13,484 bases of DNA from Thermoplasmata archaeon (GTDB lineage: Archaea > Thermoplasmatota > E2 > DHVEG-1 > B18-G2). The DNA lies in the NCBI GenBank assembly GCA_021163455.1, contig JAGGWT010000043.1, positions 1 through 13,484 of the forward strand, in the 5' to 3' direction. Shown here in pieces: positions 7,601-13,156 of this stretch. The notes under the pieces are model-generated. The model saw only the letters and a program-made list of their open reading frames with translations, had not been told where the DNA came from and did not search any database. Positions within the stretch are counted from its first letter, which is position 1; the number at the start of each line of letters is the position of its first letter. A program made the translations under genes and the position numbers.

Positions 7601-7878
7601 TTAGATTGATGAAGGAGAGAGGGTTGGGAAGGCCTTCAACCTATGCCACTATCCTGGAAAAACTGTTCGAGAGAAAGTACATTTATGAGAGAAACAGGTT
7701 TCTGTTTTCGACATCCCTCGGTAAGAGAGTGAATCACTATCTAAACAGCAGATACAGCGATTTTGTTTCTGAAGATAGGACACGTGTGCTTTACAGAAAG
7801 ATAGACGAAATAGAAGAAGGTAAACTCGACTACAGAGATGCTCTGCGAGAGATGTATGAGGAGATAACCCGTATATAA
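4687..7878 (+). CDS. rgy: Reverse gyrase
   Basis: Reverse gyrase couples a SF2 helicase-like ATPase to a type IA topoisomerase and introduces positive supercoils; it is the hallmark of hyperthermophiles. The 1063-residue protein is full length with no intein. Order: an N-terminal zinc-finger remnant (C10, C13, C27, no fourth Cys), Walker A APTGIGKT (78-85), the DEAD-box equivalent DDVD (192-195), the VSTATAKKG motif, helicase motif VI QGSGRASR (440-447), TOPRIM with FIVESPTKAR (catalytic E519) and GTDPDAEGE (D637, D639), a complete second zinc finger C591-x2-C594-x9-C604-x2-C607, and the topoisomerase active site GLITYHRTDS with Tyr816. It most resembles Archaeoglobus-type enzymes from memory. 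It starts 2 nt after the HTH gene without a good Shine-Dalgarno site, so coupling to upstream translation is likely. Its stop faces trxB across 11 nt. Confidence 0.98.
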   Translation: MLPAVYENLCPVCGSDLRDRDIDAGKCLIKGKFLSSVYHNKTEDEIENLFREVIGKPREIQRFWIRRISRGESFAAVAPTGIGKTVFGLVVSLFFSLKGKRSYILVPTTILAKQCKENLEKFCERMGKSIGINDEGEVRIAFYHGKLGKKEREKFESIVKEGKFEILVTTTQFLSRNFDMLKDFVFDFIFVDDVDAILKASRNVDRILSLLGFRKVGKEWKGERKGVLMVSTATAKKGRATILFRELLDFDVGSSFFSIRNIEDIFMGREDVNAIRDVMRTMGKGGIIYARSSEEAEKYYEELKKHFRIGVSISKKKNEYEKFENGEVDFLIGTASYYGTLVRGLDLPEKIRYVIFIGVPVIRTDYDRISPSLLRILALSVKDDERIRDYLPILPKLENYPDKIQELKELIREIYKNNISRDFVIEGEHIIFPDVRTYIQGSGRASRLTVRGLTKGASFIFENNEKVIQAFRERASYYDIEIKNVKDVDFESLKKEIEESRSRKVESIDLIRPALFIVESPTKARLISRFFGKPSVKIYGNIIAYEIPTEKFILIVTACLGHVVDLSTDRGFYGVEIGEDFVPIYSSIKRCKKCNYQYTSEGACPKCGSNDILDSKDRIEDIRKLASQAGLVIIGTDPDAEGEKIAWDIHNFVSPLAEVKRAEFHEVTVRAIREALQNLRDIDLNRVKAQIVRRIEDRWIGFTLSHKLWEKFNKTNLSAGRVQTPVLGWIIEQENKYRKRREVNILPELGIEVEGDFDKEVDVEVILSSDREELRSPLPPHTTDELLRDASRILKLSSGETMKLAQDLFENGLITYHRTDSNRVSDVGLRIAKEYLGEDFQSRRWGTGAGEGAHECIRPTRAWDRYMLQRMIYERVISPENITKKHLALYDLIFKRFMASQCKDFTVRVKSYLIKIDGREIEDERIVAASGRAFDLYRNVHIKREIPVGKYRTRVETRFVPEGYPYTQADVVRLMKERGLGRPSTYATILEKLFERKYIYERNRFLFSTSLGKRVNHYLNSRYSDFVSEDRTRVLYRKIDEIEEGKLDYRDALREMYEEITRI

Positions 7879-7889
7879 TAATCAGTGCA

Positions 7890-8816
7890 TCAGTACGGGT
7901 ACTTCTTACCGAGGGACTCAAGAGATGTTAGCGCCGCTATTGCGCCTTCGGCAGCAGATGTTATAACCTGTCTGATGCCGCCTGTTATATCTCCAGCCGC
8001 ATATACTCCTCTCACACTTGTTCTCTGAAATCTATCAACTTTGACATATCCCTCTTCATCCATATCCAGATTCAGTATCTTTGCCAGTTTGTTTTCCGGT
8101 TCTTCTCCGACTGCTATGAATACTCCATCAATATCAAGCGTTTCTTCTTTACCATCAGTGATGTTTTCCATAACTATACTCTCGACATTTTCTCTGCCCT
8201 CTATCTTCTTGACCTTTCTGCTCAAAAGGATTTTTATTCCTTTTTCCTCCGCCTCTATCTGGAGAGCTTTTTCTCCTCTCAATGCATCTCTCCTGTGTAT
8301 AAGATAGACCTCTTTGCAGCCGATTTGTTTGAGATAGATGGCATCGAGAAGAGCGGTATTTCCTCCGCCAACAACGGCAACCTTTTTTCCCCTGAAGAAG
8401 AAACCATCACAGGTCGCACAGTAGCTTACTCCCTTTCCCGCCAGTTTTTCTTCCCCATCAACACCCAGTTTTCGGGGGTTACTGCCCGTAGAAAGTATAA
8501 CTGCTTTGATTTCATAGATATCTTTATCGGTCTCTATCAGAAAAGCATCGCTTGTTTTCTTGATGTTCTTAACTTCCTCGCCCATATGAATATCTGCATA
8601 CCGTCTGGCATGCTCAATGAATCTGGTTGCCAGCTCCATTCCCGTTATCTCCTTAAATCCCGGGTAATTTTCTATCTTTGGTGCTGTAAACATCAAACCT
8701 CCACCAGAACCCTTGTCGAAAACCACAGTTTTAACTCCTGACCTGCCAGCATAGATTGCTGCGGTGCATCCTGCGGCGCCTGCTCCTATGATTGCAAGCT
8801 CATAGTTTTTGTTCAT
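7890..8816 (-). CDS. trxB: Thioredoxin reductase (FAD, CxxC type)
   Basis: This flavoprotein passes electrons from NAD(P)H through FAD and a redox-active disulfide to thioredoxin or a glutaredoxin-like protein. The 308-residue low-molecular-weight form shows FAD-binding GAGAAG (11-16), the redox pair C133-A-T-C136 in SYCATCDG, a nucleotide-binding VVGGGNTA (148-155) and the second FAD contact AAGDITGG (273-280). HRRDALR (174-180) is the arrangement usually associated with NADPH, although GGGNTALLDA departs from the common GGGDSAxEEA, so the cofactor is not certain. Shine-Dalgarno GAGGTG lies 5 nt before the ATG and overlaps the stop of the adenosyltransferase gene 9 nt upstream. As last gene of the reductase operon it plausibly supplies the reducing path for the ribonucleotide reductase. 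Confidence 0.93.
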   Translation of the reverse strand: MNKNYELAIIGAGAAGCTAAIYAGRSGVKTVVFDKGSGGGLMFTAPKIENYPGFKEITGMELATRFIEHARRYADIHMGEEVKNIKKTSDAFLIETDKDIYEIKAVILSTGSNPRKLGVDGEEKLAGKGVSYCATCDGFFFRGKKVAVVGGGNTALLDAIYLKQIGCKEVYLIHRRDALRGEKALQIEAEEKGIKILLSRKVKKIEGRENVESIVMENITDGKEETLDIDGVFIAVGEEPENKLAKILNLDMDEEGYVKVDRFQRTSVRGVYAAGDITGGIRQVITSAAEGAIAALTSLESLGKKYPY

Positions 8817-8825
8817 AATAACACC

Positions 8826-9356
8826 TCAATACTCTATACCCTCCACGCTCACTATTTCGGTTCTTTTGATCTCTTTCATTTCGGTGACAATATCTGCCAG
8901 TTCTATAATTTTTTCATTTGCATATCTCCCGGTGAGGATAAGGTTGGTTTCCTCCGGTTTATTTTTTATTAAATCCACAACATCATCAACTTCTATTAAA
9001 CCGGTATGAATGGCTATGTTCACCTCATCCAGTATCATGAGGAATGGTTTTTCTTCGATTATTTTCTTTGCAAATGAAATGGCTTCCCTGGCTCTCTGCA
9101 TATCCTCTTCATCGGGTTTTTCCAGATTAACAAATTTTCTTCTCCCGAACTGGTATATCTCGTAGTTGGGTAGAATCTTGCTTATCATGTATTCTCCCGT
9201 ATTTTCCCATCCCTTCATGAACTGGATAATGACAACTCTTTTACCGTGAGCCGCACTTCTGAGCGCTATTCCAAGGGCCGCAGTAGTTTTACCCTGACCC
9301 TCGCCGGTGAAAACTATGACCCTTCCTTTCTCATCTTTATGCAACGATGCACTCAT
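8826..9356 (-). CDS. cobO: Cob(I)alamin adenosyltransferase (CobA/CobO/BtuR type)
   Basis: This enzyme transfers the adenosyl group of ATP to cob(I)alamin, making the coenzyme B12 that a class II ribonucleotide reductase needs. The 176-residue P-loop protein has FTGEGQGKTTAALG (16-29, Walker A), VVIIQFMKG (41-49), ILDEVNIA (108-115) and LTGRYA (141-146) followed by ELADIVTEM, all in the order of the BtuR/CobO/CobP family. The start is placed at 9356 (MSASLHKDEKGRVIVFTGEG). The frame is open to an ATG at 9416, but those residues lie deep inside the upstream reductase coding sequence and look unlike family N-termini. The Shine-Dalgarno is weak (AAGGA about 11 nt upstream), so exact start confidence is moderate. 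The chosen start overlaps the reductase gene by 20 nt, which suggests translational coupling of enzyme and cofactor synthesis. Confidence 0.92.
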   Translation of the reverse strand: MSASLHKDEKGRVIVFTGEGQGKTTAALGIALRSAAHGKRVVIIQFMKGWENTGEYMISKILPNYEIYQFGRRKFVNLEKPDEEDMQRAREAISFAKKIIEEKPFLMILDEVNIAIHTGLIEVDDVVDLIKNKPEETNLILTGRYANEKIIELADIVTEMKEIKRTEIVSVEGIEY

Positions 9357-11976
9357 TCCACCCACATTCCTTACAAACCACGCAGTTTCCCTCATGGACG
9401 AGATATACGCTTCCACAGATCGGACATCTCTCCACCTTCTCGCTTCTCTTCGGGATTTTTTCTCTCTCCACCCCTTCTTCTGCTGAAATCACAGGAGGCT
9501 TGACCTCGATATCCTTGCCCTCCTCCCTGATTTTTATGTATCTCTTCATCCACTTGTTCTTATCCAGGATCTCTCTCAACAGTTTTATCGCATACTTTGA
9601 GGGTTTTGCTCTGTATTTCGCTTCCTTGCTTGAAGGTACTGTCAGAACCTGTTTGCTCTTTGAGCCATCCCTGTATATCGTAACTCCCTTGCATCCAAGC
9701 GCGTGAGCGATTAGATAAGCCTGCTTCACATCTTCAACACTAACATCGTTGGGCATGTTAATCGTCTTGGAGATCGAATCGGTCGTAGCCATCTGCAGAA
9801 CGGATTGAGCCACGAGATGGTCAAGCCAGTGGATATCATAGGATGTTACAAAAACCTCTCTCAAACTTTTCGGGATTTCGTTCAGACCCTGTATGCTACC
9901 ATGGTTCTCGGCTATCTTCTTAAGCAATTCTTCACTGTACAAACCTCTTTCCTTGAGTTTTTCCTCAAAAACGGGATCAACGTAGAAGAACGTTCCGGCA
10001 GTTACCTTCTTTTCGTAAACAAGAGCGAATATTGGCTCTATTCCGTTGCTTGTATCTGCTATCATTGATATCGAACCCGTGGGTGCCATCGTGGTGACCA
10101 TCGCATTTCTGAGACCGTACTTTCTTATCTTCGTAACAAGTTTATCCCAGTCCTGGCTCCAGAGTTCTCTGCGGTAGTAGATTTCTATAGGAAGTTTTCC
10201 TTCTGGATAGTCGGTTTCTCTGAACAGCGGAAACTCTCCTCTCTCACGAGCAAGTTTCACAGATTCCTCGTATGCATTGTATGTCAGGAATTCTGCCAGC
10301 TTCCTCATGAAGTCAAAACCCTCTTCAGAATTGTACCTTATGCCCAGTTTAAACAAAAGGTCGGCGAGTCCCATTATTCCGAGACCTATTCTCCTTGTTT
10401 CCTTGGTTGCCCTATCAATGGCTTTTACAGGATAGTTGTTTATAGTTATCAAATTGTCAAGTGCTCTTGTAGCGAGATGTATAACTTCTCTGAAAAATTC
10501 CCAGTCAAACTCCTCTCTCCCTCCTTCCTTTTTAACAAATTTTGCAACATTTATGCTTGCAAGATTACAGGATTCGTACGGGTACAGTGGCTCCTCCCCA
10601 CACGGGTTTGTTACTCTTATAGGGCCACCTCTTGCATTCATGAGAACGTTCCTTCTGTTTATATTGTCAAAGAACAGAACTCCTGGGTCAGCAGATAACC
10701 AGGCATGGTACGCTATTGAATGAAACAGGGTATTCGCATTAACTTCCTTCCACACCTTTCTGGTTCTCGGATTGATCAGAGGATAATTTGCATTGTTAGC
10801 CAGATACTCCCAGAAGTCATCCCATATGCCAACGGATATGTTGAAATTCTCCAAGATACCCTCTCTCTCCTTTGCCGAAATGAACTTTTCTATGTCGGGG
10901 TGCCATATCTCCAGAATGCCCATGTTTGCTCCTCTTCTCACACCGCCCTGTTTAACAACATCTGATACGACATCTATGATTTTCATGAATGAAACCGGTC
11001 CAGATGCCTTCCCCATAGTAGATCTTACCAAGTCCCCCTCCGGTCTTATCTTGGAGAAATTTATTCCTGTGCCGCCGCCGGCCTTCTGGATGAGAGCAAC
11101 TTCCTTTGCTGTTTCCATTATGGATTCTATGCTGTCCTCTATGTCAAGAGTGAAGCATGCAGATAACATCCCCAACCTTCTTCCAGCATTAACCAGAGTC
11201 GGTGTGTTTGGTAAGAAAATCTGGTTTACCATCAGGTCGAAGTATTTATCTGCGAGTTGTTCATATCTGTCAAAAGCCCCACTTTTCAGCATCGCCATGA
11301 GTTCGTCAAAACTCACCTTCATCTTTCCTTCATTTGCGAGTTCTTCATAGGCAGAGATGAACCTCTCCAGATGCCATTTTGTGAGTTTGTATTTACCTAT
11401 GCTTATCTTTCTATCGAGAGCATCGAGATTGCTGAGATAAGATGACAAAGCTATAGGTGGCTTGTAACCTCCATCTTTACTGTAAACCCTCTCATCATAC
11501 AGGATTTCAGGTAGAACAATAGTGATTGCAACCCTCTGGAAGAGTTCCTTAGGGGATTCTATAATATTTCCTTCCTCGTCCCTTATTAAATAACGGTACG
11601 CCAGTACCCTGAGAGCATTCACACTGAATTTTTTGTCTATCTCATCCAGGCTTTCCTTATTCAGAATTTTTTTCTTTTCTTCTCTTATCTCGGCTTTCTT
11701 CTGTCTGTAGAGAATATAAGCCTTTGCGGTTCTCGCATGACCATGCTCTATCAGTATTTTTTCAACTATATCCTGGATTTCCTCAACCGTGGGTATTCTC
11801 CTTTCCCCATATTTTTTCTCAAGTTCCTTCACTACCTGGTCCGATAGATATTTTGCTCTCTCTCTGTCCCTGCCTCCCACGGCCTGCGCCGCTTTGAAAA
11901 TTGCATTTGTTATTTTTTCCTGGTCGAAATCGACTATTCTTCCGTCTCTCTTCTCTATTTTCTTTATTTTACCCAT
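9337..11976 (-). CDS. nrdJ: Adenosylcobalamin-dependent (class II) ribonucleoside-diphosphate/triphosphate reductase
   Basis: Class II reductase makes deoxyribonucleotides using a thiyl radical generated from adenosylcobalamin, without oxygen or a second subunit. The 879-residue protein begins with an ATP-cone allosteric domain (about 3-93, KRDGRIVDFDQEKI). The ten-stranded barrel carries C274 in LSACF and C470 in ESCNLASIN as the reducing pair, and NPCGE (457-461) with radical Cys459 and Glu461. KAGGGTGINFS, GVRRGANM and TMAPTGSISMIA are substrate-site signatures. A cysteine-rich tail C851-x2-C854-x10-C865-x2-C868-x2-C871-x4-C876 is typical of NrdJ and probably relays electrons or binds zinc. 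There is no intein. No NrdB-like subunit is nearby, and the adjoining adenosyltransferase supports the class II call. The purine-rich GAGAGGGGGG upstream serves as ribosome site. A C/D box sRNA occupies its leader. Confidence 0.96.
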   Translation of the reverse strand: MGKIKKIEKRDGRIVDFDQEKITNAIFKAAQAVGGRDRERAKYLSDQVVKELEKKYGERRIPTVEEIQDIVEKILIEHGHARTAKAYILYRQKKAEIREEKKKILNKESLDEIDKKFSVNALRVLAYRYLIRDEEGNIIESPKELFQRVAITIVLPEILYDERVYSKDGGYKPPIALSSYLSNLDALDRKISIGKYKLTKWHLERFISAYEELANEGKMKVSFDELMAMLKSGAFDRYEQLADKYFDLMVNQIFLPNTPTLVNAGRRLGMLSACFTLDIEDSIESIMETAKEVALIQKAGGGTGINFSKIRPEGDLVRSTMGKASGPVSFMKIIDVVSDVVKQGGVRRGANMGILEIWHPDIEKFISAKEREGILENFNISVGIWDDFWEYLANNANYPLINPRTRKVWKEVNANTLFHSIAYHAWLSADPGVLFFDNINRRNVLMNARGGPIRVTNPCGEEPLYPYESCNLASINVAKFVKKEGGREEFDWEFFREVIHLATRALDNLITINNYPVKAIDRATKETRRIGLGIMGLADLLFKLGIRYNSEEGFDFMRKLAEFLTYNAYEESVKLARERGEFPLFRETDYPEGKLPIEIYYRRELWSQDWDKLVTKIRKYGLRNAMVTTMAPTGSISMIADTSNGIEPIFALVYEKKVTAGTFFYVDPVFEEKLKERGLYSEELLKKIAENHGSIQGLNEIPKSLREVFVTSYDIHWLDHLVAQSVLQMATTDSISKTINMPNDVSVEDVKQAYLIAHALGCKGVTIYRDGSKSKQVLTVPSSKEAKYRAKPSKYAIKLLREILDKNKWMKRYIKIREEGKDIEVKPPVISAEEGVEREKIPKRSEKVERCPICGSVYLVHEGNCVVCKECGWNECIVA

Positions 11977-11990
11977 CCTACCCCCCTCTC

Positions 11991-12054
11991 AAATGTCAGA
12001 ACTCAAGATCCTCATCATTGCTGTACGCTCAGCGAGGGTTCGCTCATCATCCAC
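11991..12054 (-). ncRNA. C/D box sRNA (2'-O-methylation guide), predicted tRNA-Leu(CAA) C34 guide
   Basis: Read on the minus strand the element contains, in order, C box AUGAUGA (12050-12044), an 11-nt guide GCGAACCCUCG (12043-12033), D' box CUGA (12032-12029), a 10-nt spacer, C' box AUGAUGA (12018-12012), a 12-nt guide GGAUCUUGAGUU (12011-12000) and D box CUGA (11999-11996). All four boxes are exact and guide lengths are those of archaeal C/D sRNAs, which assemble with L7Ae, Nop5 and fibrillarin. The D guide pairs with GGACUCAAGAUCC, the form expected of a CAA anticodon arm, placing the D+5 nucleotide at C34. The terminal stem outside the boxes is weak (one evident G-C pair). Ends are approximate. 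It lies wholly between the NuoH-type gene and nrdJ, about 20 nt upstream of the nrdJ start. Confidence 0.85.
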
Positions 12055-12056
12055 CG

Positions 12057-12090
12057 ATAAAAGCGGCTACCGAGATTTAACGATTTTGGT
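12057..12090 (-). promoter_or_regulatory. Predicted promoter for the C/D sRNA and/or the nrdJ-cobO-trxB operon
   Basis: Two TATA-like elements occur on the minus strand between the NuoH-type stop and the sRNA. TTAAAT (12080-12075), preceded by the A-rich ACCAAAAT, would start transcription near 12053, just before the C box, and so could produce the sRNA 5' end directly. CTTTTAT (12063-12057) would start near 12035, inside the sRNA, and could only serve the nrdJ mRNA. Spacing is the only evidence. The first is the better fit to a shared sRNA/mRNA transcript. Confidence 0.4.
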
Positions 12091-12105
12091 TGGTTTCAGG
12101 CATTT

Positions 12106-13131
12106 TCAAAGAATCGAGATTCCTTTCACGATCAGGATTTTGTCGAACATCAGGAGAACCAGTCCAATCAGCGCAAGCAATGTTAAGTTAATCCAGTACA
12201 CAGATGTTACCTGATCTATCTTGAGCCTCGCCACACCAACTCTTACCATGGTGACGGCAAAGAGTATCACAAGGAATAATTTGAACAGATAGAACAGAAA
12301 ATCAACGATGTAAGCCCCTATTCCAGAAAGCGAAAAGAGAGGTGAGAGATTGTAGGGGAAGAACAGTGCTACAACAAGCGATGCAACCACTATGGTTTTC
12401 ACAGCATCGGCAAGATAGAACATGGCCAGATTTCTACCAGAGTACTCGGCAAGTAAGCCCTCCGCTATCTCCGTTTCTGCCTCCGGCACATCAAACGGTA
12501 TCTTTGATAGCTCTCCAGGTGTTATCAGGAGAAGGACCAATAGCAATATCAAGCATCCCACTATACCAACAACCCCAACGTTGTTCCATATCGGATTTGA
12601 GGATATTGATACGAGTGAAAATGGGTTTGAAACCGCTGCTTCTTTCAATCTCCATGCCAGAGATACGATAACAACGGCGAGAGGAAATTCCAAGGACATC
12701 ATCAGAACCATCTCTCTCTGTGCACCAATTGTAGCGTAAGGTGAACCTGATGCAAATCCACCCAGTATCATGGCAAGAGATGGTATGATTAAGAGATATA
12801 GAATAAGTATAAGGTCACCCTCTGTAGAAAGTATGGGTCCAAAACTCCCCATCGGGAGGTATAACAGAATAGTTATGGAGGATGCAAGTGCAATTACGGG
12901 AGATAAATTGAACAACCACTCTGTAGCATGTTTCGGTACAATGTTCTCTTTCAGGAAGAGCTTTATTATATCTCTGAATGGTTGTCTTACAGGTGGCCCG
13001 ACTCTGGACTGCATACGGGCGGCTATCTTTCTATCAATACCCTTATAAAACAAAGCAATAATGATTGCGAAAACCCCTATTACTATCGCTCCAAACACGG
13101 CTTTGAATATCTGATCCACCACCTCTATCAA
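12106..13131 (-). CDS. NuoH/HycD/MbhM-type membrane subunit of a group 4 hydrogenase or complex I-like enzyme
   Basis: This is the membrane anchor that connects the peripheral redox arm to ion-pumping subunits in complex I and group 4 [NiFe] hydrogenases. The 341-residue protein is strongly hydrophobic with about eight membrane segments. It has the loop motifs DRKIAARMQSRVGPP (33-47) and QPFRDIIKLFLKE (50-62), then ASGSPYATIGAQRE (127-140), PFDVPEAETEIAEG (212-225) and EYSGRNLA (229-236). The last three are closer to hydrogenase-type (HycD/EchB/MbhM) than to classic NuoH sequences. The start is a TTG at 13131, with AAGGGGG 8 nt upstream as ribosome site. Nearby GTG codons at 13122 and 13119 are less well placed. 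It is the last gene of its cluster, 25 nt after an antiporter-like subunit. No catalytic NiFe or Fe-S subunit is visible, so the exact complex is unknown. Confidence 0.88.
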   Translation of the reverse strand: MIEVVDQIFKAVFGAIVIGVFAIIIALFYKGIDRKIAARMQSRVGPPVRQPFRDIIKLFLKENIVPKHATEWLFNLSPVIALASSITILLYLPMGSFGPILSTEGDLILILYLLIIPSLAMILGGFASGSPYATIGAQREMVLMMSLEFPLAVVIVSLAWRLKEAAVSNPFSLVSISSNPIWNNVGVVGIVGCLILLLVLLLITPGELSKIPFDVPEAETEIAEGLLAEYSGRNLAMFYLADAVKTIVVASLVVALFFPYNLSPLFSLSGIGAYIVDFLFYLFKLFLVILFAVTMVRVGVARLKIDQVTSVYWINLTLLALIGLVLLMFDKILIVKGISIL

Positions 13132-13156
13132 TTGATCAACCCCCTTGCCATCTCTA

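Noticed and set aside
4687..7878. Intein insertion in reverse gyrase (or in the ribonucleotide reductase), both frequent intein hosts
   Set aside because: Both proteins are of normal length with motifs at ordinary spacing and no block of intein splice-site residues.
9357..9416. A longer adenosyltransferase starting at 9416
   Set aside because: The extra 20 residues are an alternate-frame reading of the conserved cysteine-rich reductase tail and do not look like a family N-terminus.
11977..12105. A cobalamin riboswitch upstream of the B12-dependent reductase and adenosyltransferase genes
   Set aside because: The gap is too short (129 nt) and shows no B12-box-like conserved core. The repeated AUGAUGA and CUGA motifs are fully explained by a C/D box sRNA.
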